Origin: Chitinophaga sancti
Lineage (GTDB): Bacteria; Bacteroidota; Bacteroidia; Chitinophagales; Chitinophagaceae
Direction: 5' to 3'
Length of the DNA: 64,000 nt
Assembly: GCF_034424315.1 (NCBI RefSeq)
Contig: NZ_CP139972.1
Coordinates: 5,456,001 to 5,520,000, forward strand
The position numbers were made by a program, and so were the translations under genes. The notes under the pieces were generated by a model. That model saw nothing but the letters and a program-made list of their open reading frames with translations, was not told the DNA's origin and made no database searches. Positions 44,287-53,768 of this stretch are shown piece by piece; the first letter of the stretch is position 1; every line of letters begins with the position of its first letter.

Positions 44287-44363
44287 GCAAATCTGAGGCG
44301 ACCTCTGGTCACCTCAGATTTGCTCCCGACAAAAATGCTGGTACCAAAGGCACCAGCATTTTT
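44287..44363. repeat. Two further stacked hairpins between gltD and the next gene
   Basis: The first is a 17-bp stem (44287-44303 with 44307-44323, one G-U pair, loop TCT) without T run. The second pairs 44331-44342 with 44352-44363 (AAAAATGCTGGT/ACCAGCATTTTT) and ends close to the promoter-like TACTTTTG at 44367-44374. Confidence 0.65.
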
Positions 44364-44380
44364 GCCTACTTTTGATGATC

Positions 44381-44992
44381 ATGAAAAAATTATTCTATTT
44401 CCTTCTCCTTCTGGGAGTCTCCCATACAGCCTTCGCCCAGGTCGGCCACAGCATCTACGACACCCACCAATACAATAAAGGCATTTATAAATCCTTCGAA
44501 GAGTTTCGCAACAACGAACCCTCCCAAACCGGCAATATCGTAATCAAAGGCAAAACCACCGCCGCGCAGTTCTACCTCCTGTCTGCACCCAATGAACTAT
44601 ACGCTGTCGACAACAACGGCAAAGAACATAAAATCAAAAAATACTGGGGCTACTGCGATGGCACCAACCTATACGTTAGAGACAATGGCCTTCAGAAAAT
44701 TGAAGAAGTCGGCTACTACTGCCTCTACCAGGTACGCGCCATCCCCACCTCCACACCTAACAGTGCCACCGCCGGCATGGTATTCAGCAATACCCCGCCC
44801 GCCGTTGTCACCAAAAAGGTCATCGACCTTAGCACCGGTACCGTCTATGGCATCACCCTGTATAATATGAAGAAATACATCCTGCCAAAAGATACTGCCC
44901 TCACCAGGGAATTCTACCAGGATCCTAATAACAAGGAAAGACTGATCTACTACATCCAGAAATTCAACCAGCGGAATACTCCTAACTGGTAA
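44381..44992 (+). CDS. Secreted protein of unknown function
   Basis: This 203-residue protein has a signal peptide (about 1-19, ending TAFAQ). Recognisable stretches are GIYKSFEEFRNNEPS and ELYAVDNNGKEHKIKKYWGYCDG, a pattern I recall from uncharacterised Bacteroidota proteins. No catalytic motif is seen. ATG at 44375 is an alternative start. TACTTTTG ends at 44374, so the transcript probably begins at or next to the start codon. The codon usage is unusually C-rich compared with neighbours. Confidence 0.75.
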   Translation: MKKLFYFLLLLGVSHTAFAQVGHSIYDTHQYNKGIYKSFEEFRNNEPSQTGNIVIKGKTTAAQFYLLSAPNELYAVDNNGKEHKIKKYWGYCDGTNLYVRDNGLQKIEEVGYYCLYQVRAIPTSTPNSATAGMVFSNTPPAVVTKKVIDLSTGTVYGITLYNMKKYILPKDTALTREFYQDPNNKERLIYYIQKFNQRNTPNW

Positions 44993-45013
44993 TTTCTACC
45001 CATAAATACTCAC

Positions 45014-45050
45014 AAAAAAGCGCTTTTACCGACGGTAAAAGCGCTTTTTT
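45014..45050 (+). terminator. Terminator upstream of tamB
   Basis: A 17-bp perfect stem (45014-45030 with 45034-45050, loop GAC) has A and T runs on its outer sides. Confidence 0.9.
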
Positions 45051-45156
45051 AATTTATCCCATGCCTGTAGGTATAAATTTTGTTTGACAACGCTATGTTT
45101 AAACAAGGGTCCGCCTAATGCGTTTTAACTCAGTATTTTCTATGTAATCCTTTTAA

Positions 45157-48100
45157 ATGACAGCACCCGCAACTAACGACTACAAACATCATGGCCGGCC
45201 CTGGTGGCGCTGGCTCTTATGGGGATTTCTGATCTTGCTGATAATACCGGTGATGGCTGTTTTAGTACTACAGCTGGAACCTGTACAGGATTTCATCCGC
45301 CGGCAGGGAGAACAGTATCTCCAGAAAAAATTGCATACAACTGTTCGTATCGGCTATCTCCGCGTACGCGGATGGCAGTACCTGGAACTACGTAATGTTT
45401 ATGTAGCAGATACTTCCAAACAGGCATTGTTCTACTCCGGAAATTTGAAGGTGCGGTACAATCTGTTGGCATTTCTCAACAATGAACTGCGAATAAATGG
45501 TCTTGAATGGGATTCCGTGACGGCAAATATTTATCGTAATTCCGGAGATACCGCTTTTAACTACCAGTTCATCGTAGATGCCTTCGTGACCAAAGACACG
45601 ATCCCGGATACTGTGAGCTCCCAAACTGGCACAACACTTCAGTTCCTCATTAAAGACGTAACCCTTAAACACGTTTATCTTCGTTACATCGATGCTCCCG
45701 GAGGTATGACCGCCGTTGTCACCTTCCAGGAACTACATGTAGATCCGGACGACCTGCTTGTCAACCAGGGCCTGTACTCCCTGAGAGGATTGAAGATCGA
45801 TGGCCTCAGGGGTTTCTTTACCCGGGACTACCGGCCCAAAGTATTGGCTGCTACAGCACCACCACCGGCCAATGATACCGCCAGTTCTCCTTTCCATCTG
45901 ATTCTTAAGAAATTAGAAATCAAAAATAGCTCCTTCCTCTATGCCGACCAGGGGAGTGGCCTGAACACCGGCTGGAAAATAGGTAACCTTCAGCTCCTCA
46001 ACTCCAGCCTGGACATCGATTCTACACTCATCCAGGTAGGTGAACTGTACATCCGGAATACCGGGGGCACCTTTGCCATGAATGCTCCAAAAGATACTTC
46101 GGCCCCTGCTCCGGCAGACAGCACCGCTCCTAATACCTGGAAAGTACTGGCGACAAAAGCAGAACTGGACCACATTAATATGCGGTATGATAATAATACC
46201 GCTCCTGCTCCAAGAGGTGCAGGCAGCAAGGACCCTGACTATAACCACCTCCTGCTGAAAAATGTCGTTGCTCACGTAGGCAATATCAATTACAACCCAG
46301 ATACCATCAGCGCCGTATTACACAGGATATCCGTGCAGGACAAATCAGGGTTTGGTATCAAACAGGGTCACTTCGATGTTTTATACACACCTACCACTAT
46401 CGCCCTGCACAACCTGCTGCTGGAAACCAACCGGAGTATCCTGCGCAAACAGATCATACTGAAGGCTCCTTCCTGGTCTACCATCTCTGATAACCTGGAT
46501 CTCTTACAACTCCAGGCCAACCTGGACTCTTCCCACATCACACTGGCAGAATTCATGCCTTTCGTGCCCGATAGTCGTAAGAACAAATCCATGAAACCAC
46601 TGTGGGATAAGGAAATTTTCCTGACCACCTCCCTCAAAGGCAGCCTCGGCAAACTGATCATCGAAACCCTCCATCTTGCTGATAATAAAGGCAACCGCAT
46701 CAATGCAAAAGGAGAAATTGGACATGTAACAGATGTAGACCACCTGTATGCTGACCTGCCTTCACTATATATCCTCTCTGGTAATAAGGCCCTCCGTTCC
46801 TGGCTGCCTCCAGGCACCATGCCGGATACCCCCAGACTACCAGAGCAGATGATCATTACAGGTAGTTTCCTCGGGGGCATGAAAGACATGAAGACAAAGC
46901 TGGATCTGAAAAGCAATGCCGCCAATGCAAGTCTGACCGCCCATCTCGTAAATATCATGGATAGTATCCATAGCAGTTATGACCTGAACCTTGCCTCCTT
47001 CCGTGTACAACCAGGTTATTTCCTCTATGATACCACCATCGGCTGGATCAGTGGTCGCGTCATGGCATCCGGCAAGGGTTATACCTTCCCTGGTATCATG
47101 GCCAAAGCAGATGCCCACATCAATGAAGCTACTTACAACAGGTATACTTATCACGATGTAAGCCTCCGGGCTAATATCGATAAGCAGCAACTGCATGCCG
47201 AAGGCCAGAGCAATGATTCCAGTGTCAACCTCACTTTCAATGCAGATGGAACCCTGAACGATACAAGCCTCCAGTCGCTGAAAGCAACCGCACAAATCGC
47301 GCGTGCAGACCTGTATACCACCCACCTGTACAGCAATCCATTCGAGATAAAAGGAAATATGGATATGGATTTCAGTAGTCTGACACCGGGCCGCCTGGAT
47401 GGAAATGCATTCCTCACAGGCTGGCAGTTAGCTACCAACGGACAGGTGTTTGTTCTGGATACTATCTCCTTACTGGCGCAATACAAAGACCAGCAATACC
47501 TGAATCTCACAGGTCCGTTTGGTTACATCAACGCCAATGGTAATATCGATTATACTAAGATCGGCCCTGCATTCGGGCAGATTATCAATAAGCCGCTCAC
47601 GCCTTATGATAGTGTAAAGCTGGTAAAACTGCCTGCTGGTCAGCTCCTGGTATGGGATGCTTCGCTGACCTTCCCACGCAGCCTGCAGGCCATGGCACCG
47701 ACCTTACGCATGGAGAAGCCATTGCTCATCAGTGGCCGTCTTAACTCAGATAGTAGCCTGCTGGTGCTCAATGCAGCCCTACCCAAACTGAGTTACGATT
47801 CTATCTTGCTGGATAGCCTGGCCATCACTGCAAACATCGCCGATACTGCCCTCAGGGCGCAGGTATCACTTGCCAATATCCATCATAAAGTAATGCCGCT
47901 GTATCATACCTCTCTTACAGCAGCTGCTACAACAGGAAGAGTGAACTGGGATCTGCTGCTGGACGACCTGAAACGCAATCCAAAATATAAAGTAGGTGGC
48001 TTTGTAGAGTTCCTGCCGGACAATGCACTGGCGCTTTCCCTGAAACCATACCTGCTGCTGAACCGCCAGGAATGGCAGGTAGATGAAAATAACCGGATCC

Positions 48101-50226
48101 ACATTCATAATGGTGGTCCGGATACAGCGCACATCCAGTTATCTTACAATGACCAGTCCATCGCCATCCAAACGAAATCTGATAGCAGCAGTGCCCGTGG
48201 CAAACTGCCCACGCTTGAAACCCACATTAAAAACTTCAAGCTATCTACGATCACGGCTTTACTGGCTGCGGATACTTTACTGGCCAATGGCGTGCTAAAT
48301 GCAGATGCTACCGTACGCAACCTGGACCAATCCCCTTTAATCAGTTCAAAACTCACCATAGATAGCCTCACATTCCGCGCTTCCAACCTGGGTACGCTCA
48401 CCGCAGAAGTCAGCACCCCGCAGGCCAACCAGTATAGCCTGGATATGAGCCTGGAAGGTAATGACAACGACCTGCTGGTAAAAGGAACCTACGACTCTAC
48501 CATCAATGCCACGGTAGACATCAACCAGCTGAACATGAAATCACTGGAGTCATTCACCTTTGGTAATATGAACCGCATGCACGGTACAGCCGATGGTCAT
48601 TTTAAGATCACAGGAACAAGCAGTCAGCCAAAAGCAACCGGTAACCTGCACTTCAACGATGCAGGTGGTACCATCACTTATGTAGGCGCCAACATCACCA
48701 TGCCTGATGAAAACATCGTGCTGGATGAAAAAGGAGTGCAGTTCAACAAATTCGTGATCGCCGATAGCCTGCAGAATGAACTGGTACTGGATGGTCGTAT
48801 CAATACTAAAGACTACACTAATTATAACTTCAACCTGAACATCAATGCAGACAATTTCATGATCCTGGGCAAACAGGTAGATCCTCAGCAAATGTATTAC
48901 GGGCCTGCTTTTGTAGATACCCGTATCAAGGTAAGAGGAAACCTGGATCTGCCAAGAGTAGATGCTTATGTGAAACTGCGTGATAAGTCGAATGTAACGG
49001 TGACCCTGCCATCCGAAGAACCAGGGGTAGCGAACAGGGAAGGGGTGATCATTTTCGTAGACAAAGACAATCCGCTGGATTCTTCGCTCGTGAAAATGGT
49101 AGACAGCACCAGGTTGGAAAACCCAAGACTGAAAGGCATCAACTTCTCTGGCAATGCTGAAATCACACCGCAATCCACCATTCGCATCATCATCGATCCG
49201 GTGAATGGTGACTTTGTAGAGGCAAAAGGTACCGCCAGCATCAATGCAACCCTGGACGCAAGTAGCAAAATGAGCCTGACAGGTCGTTACGAGATCTCAG
49301 AAGGTAAGTATGAAATGTCGTTGAACCAGTTGATCAAACGCTCCTTCTCCATCGAAAAAGGTAGCGCTATCACCTTTAGCGGAGATGCGACCAATGCCGA
49401 TCTGGACATCACAGCCAAATATACCGTGAATGCACAGGCTGCAGACCTGGTATCAGATCAGCTGACCAGTCTCTCACAAACGGATAGGAATAAATACAAA
49501 CAGAAACTACCATTCTATGTATATCTCCATATCAAAGGCAACCTGCTGAAACCAGATATCTCCTTTGAACTGGATATGCCGGAGGCAGAACAAAATGCAT
49601 TCAGTGGTAGTGTGTATAACCGTATCAAACAGATCAACCAGATTCCTTCTGAGCTCAACAAACAGGTAATGGGCCTGCTGGTGCTGAATAGTTTTATACC
49701 GGATGATCCAATGGCAGGCGAGGGTAGTGGTGACTATGGCGTGAGCAACATGGCCCGTCAGAGTGTGAGTAAGATCCTCTCTCAACAGCTGAACAACCTG
49801 GCAGGTAACCTGATCAAAGGTGTGGACCTCAACTTCGACCTGGAATCAGACGAAGACTATTCTACCGGTTCTGCACAACAAACTACGAACTTGAAAGTAG
49901 GAGCTTCCAAGAGCCTGTTCAACGATCGCCTGTCTGTATCCATTGGGTCCAATGTGATGCTGGAAGGGGAATCGCAGGCAAACCCAAGCTCCCTGGTAGG
50001 CGATGTTTCCGTAGAATATAAGTTGACCCGCGATGGCCGTTATCGGGTAAGGGTATATCAACGCCAGGACAATACCACCGTGATCGAAGGTCAGGTAGTG
50101 GAAACCGGTGTTGCCTTTGCATTGATCATGGACTACGACAATTTCCGCGAGATCTTCCAGAAAGCGAAAAAAGATAAGAAAGCCGAAAAACTCCGTACCC
50201 GGAAGAAAACCAGTACTAAGAAATAA
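45157..50226 (+). CDS. tamB: TamB-family translocation and assembly module protein
   Basis: This 1689-residue protein has one N-terminal transmembrane anchor (about 18-40), a long repetitive beta-rich region and a C-terminal TamB/DUF490 domain (about 1330-1689, with GRYEISEGKYEMSLNQLIKRSFSIEKGSAITFSGD split over several strands). TamB proteins span the periplasm and move phospholipids or help insert outer-membrane proteins. It is directly followed by its TamA-type partner with 1 nt between stop and start, so the pair is one operon. Confidence 0.92.
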   Translation: MTAPATNDYKHHGRPWWRWLLWGFLILLIIPVMAVLVLQLEPVQDFIRRQGEQYLQKKLHTTVRIGYLRVRGWQYLELRNVYVADTSKQALFYSGNLKVRYNLLAFLNNELRINGLEWDSVTANIYRNSGDTAFNYQFIVDAFVTKDTIPDTVSSQTGTTLQFLIKDVTLKHVYLRYIDAPGGMTAVVTFQELHVDPDDLLVNQGLYSLRGLKIDGLRGFFTRDYRPKVLAATAPPPANDTASSPFHLILKKLEIKNSSFLYADQGSGLNTGWKIGNLQLLNSSLDIDSTLIQVGELYIRNTGGTFAMNAPKDTSAPAPADSTAPNTWKVLATKAELDHINMRYDNNTAPAPRGAGSKDPDYNHLLLKNVVAHVGNINYNPDTISAVLHRISVQDKSGFGIKQGHFDVLYTPTTIALHNLLLETNRSILRKQIILKAPSWSTISDNLDLLQLQANLDSSHITLAEFMPFVPDSRKNKSMKPLWDKEIFLTTSLKGSLGKLIIETLHLADNKGNRINAKGEIGHVTDVDHLYADLPSLYILSGNKALRSWLPPGTMPDTPRLPEQMIITGSFLGGMKDMKTKLDLKSNAANASLTAHLVNIMDSIHSSYDLNLASFRVQPGYFLYDTTIGWISGRVMASGKGYTFPGIMAKADAHINEATYNRYTYHDVSLRANIDKQQLHAEGQSNDSSVNLTFNADGTLNDTSLQSLKATAQIARADLYTTHLYSNPFEIKGNMDMDFSSLTPGRLDGNAFLTGWQLATNGQVFVLDTISLLAQYKDQQYLNLTGPFGYINANGNIDYTKIGPAFGQIINKPLTPYDSVKLVKLPAGQLLVWDASLTFPRSLQAMAPTLRMEKPLLISGRLNSDSSLLVLNAALPKLSYDSILLDSLAITANIADTALRAQVSLANIHHKVMPLYHTSLTAAATTGRVNWDLLLDDLKRNPKYKVGGFVEFLPDNALALSLKPYLLLNRQEWQVDENNRIHIHNGGPDTAHIQLSYNDQSIAIQTKSDSSSARGKLPTLETHIKNFKLSTITALLAADTLLANGVLNADATVRNLDQSPLISSKLTIDSLTFRASNLGTLTAEVSTPQANQYSLDMSLEGNDNDLLVKGTYDSTINATVDINQLNMKSLESFTFGNMNRMHGTADGHFKITGTSSQPKATGNLHFNDAGGTITYVGANITMPDENIVLDEKGVQFNKFVIADSLQNELVLDGRINTKDYTNYNFNLNINADNFMILGKQVDPQQMYYGPAFVDTRIKVRGNLDLPRVDAYVKLRDKSNVTVTLPSEEPGVANREGVIIFVDKDNPLDSSLVKMVDSTRLENPRLKGINFSGNAEITPQSTIRIIIDPVNGDFVEAKGTASINATLDASSKMSLTGRYEISEGKYEMSLNQLIKRSFSIEKGSAITFSGDATNADLDITAKYTVNAQAADLVSDQLTSLSQTDRNKYKQKLPFYVYLHIKGNLLKPDISFELDMPEAEQNAFSGSVYNRIKQINQIPSELNKQVMGLLVLNSFIPDDPMAGEGSGDYGVSNMARQSVSKILSQQLNNLAGNLIKGVDLNFDLESDEDYSTGSAQQTTNLKVGASKSLFNDRLSVSIGSNVMLEGESQANPSSLVGDVSVEYKLTRDGRYRVRVYQRQDNTTVIEGQVVETGVAFALIMDYDNFREIFQKAKKDKKAEKLRTRKKTSTKK

Positions 50227-50227
50227 G

Positions 50228-52525
50228 ATGGTTAAAAGCTATAGATATATAACCTACCCAGTCCTGGCAGCATTGTTTGCCATGGGCATATACGCGTGTA
50301 GCACAACTAAATCGGTGCCGGAAGGTGATCGGCTTTATACTGGTACAAGCATAAAATGGGATGGTAAGAAGCCAAGAGATTACGGTACACTGAGTGCCAA
50401 CCTTGCAAGCAGTGTAAGACCCAAACCTAACAAAAAGTTGCTGGGCATGCCAATCCGGCTCTGGCTTTATAACCTGGGTAGTAAACCCAAAGGAAAAGGC
50501 CTGAACTACCTGCTCCGCAATAAACTGGGAGAAGCTCCTGTGCTCTTAAGTTCAGTAAAAGCAGATTATACAGCCAATGTACTGGAGCAATACATGGTGG
50601 ACAATGGCTTCTTCCAGGCGCTGGTCACATCAGAAATAAAAACACCAGGTAGTAAAAAAGCATCCGGTGTATACACGGTGACACCCAATCATCGCTACCG
50701 TATCAAGAGTGTGACTTACGAAGTGGATAGCAGCGATCTGGGCAAGGCCATTGCTGCCGCTTATAAGAATACCTCTCTGAAGATCAACCGCCCTTACAGG
50801 TTAGATAGTATCAAGGCCGAAAGGGTGAGGATCAATAATATTCTGAAAGACAGGGGCTACTATTACTTTACAGTCGATCACCTGCTGGTAGAAGTAGATA
50901 GCACCAACAATGGAATGGTAGATCTCTACCTGAAGGTGAAAGACGAAACACCCCCACAGGCGAAACGACCGTACACGATGAAGAACATCACACTGTACCC
51001 CGATTATTCACTGGACCAGGATTCGCTGTCACGCAAGGGTACCCCGCTAATATACAATGGTATCCGTATCATAGATTCTACGAAAAAATTCAGGCCAGGT
51101 GTATTTGACCGCATGGTGTTCCTGAAGCCGGATAGCTTGTACAGGCTGAGTAATCATGACATTACCCTACACAGGCTCACAGATCTGGGTACTTTCAAAT
51201 TTGTGAAAGGGCAGTTCCGGCAGGTGAGGGGAGATAGTTCCAGGCTCAATGCCAGTTTCTACCTCACACCCTACCCAAGACGGAGCCTGTCAGCCGAGTT
51301 GAGAGGTACCTCTAAGTCTAACAATTTTGCAGGTTCTGAATTGAAAATCACTGCCAAAAACCGCAACTGGCTGCACTATGCAAACCTGCTGGAAATATCA
51401 CTTTCCGGAGGTCTGGAATGGCAGGTAGGTGGTAAGCAAACATCGACAGCAGTAGGAGGAAATGGCTATAACCTGAAGGCAGAAGCGGCGGTGACCATTC
51501 CGCGTTTCTATCAGCCATTCTGGAACCTGAATGTACATACACCTTATGTACCCCGCACCCGCATCAGTGTGAGTTACGAACTATTTAGCCGTAGTCAGTT
51601 GTACAACCTGAATGCTTACAATTTCCAGTTCCAGTACATCTGGCGCAAGACACAGTTCCTGGAGCACAAATGGGCGCCGGTATCCATTACATATGTATTG
51701 CCCACCAAAACAACGGCGGGGTATGATAGCATCCTGAAGTACGACCCCAGCCAGCGTGCAGCGATTGAGAAACAATTCATTCTGGGTGGTAACTATGATA
51801 TCACATACGATAACAAGGCATCCAATAAGGTCCATACTTTCTACATGAATGGCAATCTCGATTATTCAGGTAACCTGGCAGGACTGATCGTTCCAAGAAA
51901 TGATACCGGTATGAAGACCATCCTGGGTAGTCCGTTTGCACAGTTTATCCGTTTGTCTGCCGATGTACGTCACTATTGGAAACTAAGCAGGGGCTTGACA
52001 TGGGTAAACCGGGTCTTTGCTGGTTTTGGTATGCCATATGGGAACTCCGCGACCCTGCCATTTGTAAAGCAATATTTTATTGGTGGTAGCAGCAGTCTGA
52101 GAGGTTTCCGCGCCAGAACACTGGGGCCGGGGAGTTACCGGGATACCAGCAGCAGGTACCTGGCCAATGAAGCCGGTGATGTGAAACTGGAATATAACTC
52201 AGAGTTACGTGCACATCTCACAGGTATATTCAATGCAGCCGTATTCCTGGATGCCGGTAATATCTGGCTTAAGAAAGAAGTACCAGGAAAGCAGGGAAGT
52301 CAGTTCAGCGCCGGCAGATTTATGAGCCAGATAGCTGTGGATGCGGGGGCGGGTTTACGTGTAGATGCTTCCATTCTTGTAGTACGACTGGATCTGGCTT
52401 TCCCGCTACGAAAACCCTGGCTACCCGAAGGCGAACGATGGGTGATGAAGGATGTGAAGTTTGGAGATCCTGACTGGCGAAAGGAGAATTTGATCCTGAA
52501 CATTGCGATCGGTTATCCGTTCTAA
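50228..52525 (+). CDS. TamA/BamA-family outer-membrane protein with lipoprotein signal (TamL type)
   Basis: This 765-residue protein has a lipoprotein signal with Cys in GIYACSTT (about residue 24). POTRA-like domains follow (about 100-250), then a 16-stranded-type Omp85 barrel whose family motif appears in FIGGSSSLRGFRARTLG. The C-terminus ends in a hydrophobic-aromatic pattern (LNIAIGYPF) typical of Omp85 barrels. In Bacteroidota such lipidated TamA variants are called TamL and pair with TamB, encoded immediately upstream. Confidence 0.92.
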   Translation: MVKSYRYITYPVLAALFAMGIYACSTTKSVPEGDRLYTGTSIKWDGKKPRDYGTLSANLASSVRPKPNKKLLGMPIRLWLYNLGSKPKGKGLNYLLRNKLGEAPVLLSSVKADYTANVLEQYMVDNGFFQALVTSEIKTPGSKKASGVYTVTPNHRYRIKSVTYEVDSSDLGKAIAAAYKNTSLKINRPYRLDSIKAERVRINNILKDRGYYYFTVDHLLVEVDSTNNGMVDLYLKVKDETPPQAKRPYTMKNITLYPDYSLDQDSLSRKGTPLIYNGIRIIDSTKKFRPGVFDRMVFLKPDSLYRLSNHDITLHRLTDLGTFKFVKGQFRQVRGDSSRLNASFYLTPYPRRSLSAELRGTSKSNNFAGSELKITAKNRNWLHYANLLEISLSGGLEWQVGGKQTSTAVGGNGYNLKAEAAVTIPRFYQPFWNLNVHTPYVPRTRISVSYELFSRSQLYNLNAYNFQFQYIWRKTQFLEHKWAPVSITYVLPTKTTAGYDSILKYDPSQRAAIEKQFILGGNYDITYDNKASNKVHTFYMNGNLDYSGNLAGLIVPRNDTGMKTILGSPFAQFIRLSADVRHYWKLSRGLTWVNRVFAGFGMPYGNSATLPFVKQYFIGGSSSLRGFRARTLGPGSYRDTSSRYLANEAGDVKLEYNSELRAHLTGIFNAAVFLDAGNIWLKKEVPGKQGSQFSAGRFMSQIAVDAGAGLRVDASILVVRLDLAFPLRKPWLPEGERWVMKDVKFGDPDWRKENLILNIAIGYPF

Positions 52526-52617
52526 TTGGTTTACCTTAGCAATGGAGTGGCTTATCCAGGTAATTCTTCTTTGGAAGAAAGCCGTATTTATTTTCTAAGT
52601 CGCAAGCTCTTAGCAAT

Positions 52618-53001
52618 ATGCCTATGATTACAAAAAAACATACAGGAACCTTGCTCGTGCTGTGTAGCGCGATGCTGATTTTGTTTTCTTCCTGTAGCAG
52701 GAAGATTACAGAAAGTGGAAAAGCATCTTATTATGCGGACAAGTTTGAAGGACGTAAAACAGCCAGTGGCAGTATCTTTCATCAGAACAAAATGACTGCC
52801 GCACACCGCACATTGCCTTTCGGTACGAAAGTGAAAGTGGTGAATATTGCCAATGGTCGTACAGCAAAAGTGAAGATTACAGACAGAGGTCCATTTGCAG
52901 AAGGCAGGGTGATAGATCTGTCAAAGAAGGCAGCGAAGAAACTGGGAATGATCAGTACAGGAGTGGCGCCAGTGGAGATAAAGTATAAGAAGAAGAACTA
53001 A
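52618..53001 (+). CDS. RlpA-like double-psi beta-barrel lipoprotein
   Basis: This 127-residue protein has a lipobox (ILFSSCSRK) and one RlpA-type DPBB domain: SGKASYYADKFEGRKTASG, MTAAHRTLPFGTKVKV and VKITDRGPFAEGRVIDLSKKAA. The His and Asp of RlpA lytic transglycosylases are present (AAHRTLPFG and ITDRGPF). It lacks the SPOR domain, so septal targeting is not implied. It probably cleaves naked glycan strands. It stands alone after tamL. Confidence 0.88.
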   Translation: MPMITKKHTGTLLVLCSAMLILFSSCSRKITESGKASYYADKFEGRKTASGSIFHQNKMTAAHRTLPFGTKVKVVNIANGRTAKVKITDRGPFAEGRVIDLSKKAAKKLGMISTGVAPVEIKYKKKN

Positions 53002-53408
53002 ATAGGATGGCCGCTTTCTTATTACTGAGCTTGTCTTCCATAATTCATATTTTCAAAAATGACTGTTAAGGCAAGTACAAAAAACGATTCCTATTAGACA
53101 TACACTACCGGTCTGCCTTTGAACAGATGATTTCCCCATTGGCATTGTCCATATTTTTACTCAAATGCAAGTATCGTTACTCATTTTTCTTACATTTTTG
53201 TAGTATTTATTCTATTTTTTTTGGAATTCTTATGCCAGTATTGTTATTTGCAGGACAATCAGTGTGAACCATATACCTTTTGAGAATGACGAGAAATACC
53301 ATCGCAACAAGTGGAATGTGAGTGTCATGGGATGTGTTTGAAACTGACTTAATTTTTACCCATTCTTTATTTGTAATTCCCTTTTTCCAATACTGACGTT
53401 ATTGTTGT

Positions 53409-53581
53409 TCCGTAAAGTTTTTACGGAAGCGGAAGTATTATATTACCTAGTCTCCATATCCTATCTTAATAACCAATCTTTGGCTGCCGGTGGAACGTTC
53501 GCCGGCAGTATCTTTTAACAAAAGAGAGGCACAACCATTATCTTTGAAGGCGCTTTGCAAATTTGCAAAGCGCTTTTTTTG
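53409..53581 (+). ncRNA. Candidate small structured RNA ending in orphan terminator
   Basis: Three hairpins follow each other without a reading frame: CCGTAAA-TTTACGG near 53410, CTGCCGG/CCGGCAG near 53483-53507, and the perfect 24-bp palindrome at 53550-53573 followed by eight T. The last is a classic terminator, yet it lies about 550 nt from the preceding gene. The 5' end is undefined, and no known RNA family was recognised. Confidence 0.35.
53550..53581 (+). terminator. Orphan Rho-independent terminator
   Basis: GCGCTTTGCAAA pairs with TTTGCAAAGCGC as a perfect palindrome followed by a T run. No coding gene on this strand ends within 500 bp upstream. Confidence 0.85.
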
Positions 53582-53768
53582 TTCGTAATGGGTTTTCAGT
53601 CACATGGGGAGAATTGCTTCTTTTGTATGATGACTTATTTTTAAACGCCGCAGGCCTATCATCACTTGGCGTTTACGGCTAATAGCGTTGGTATCAGTTA
53701 TAAACGGCCAGCATTTTGAGAACTAAAACCGGCATGAGTCACCTTTAATTTTTATTTACATTTATAAC

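Larger units (their letters stand above)
53002..53768. other. Long intergenic region without a convincing gene
   Basis: About 770 bp of A/T-rich sequence contain only very short reading frames. They do hold a group of hairpins ending in a strong orphan terminator (53550-53581). Further right, short inverted arms TAAACGCC/GGCGTTTA lie around 53642-53680, upstream of corA. Confidence 0.6.
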
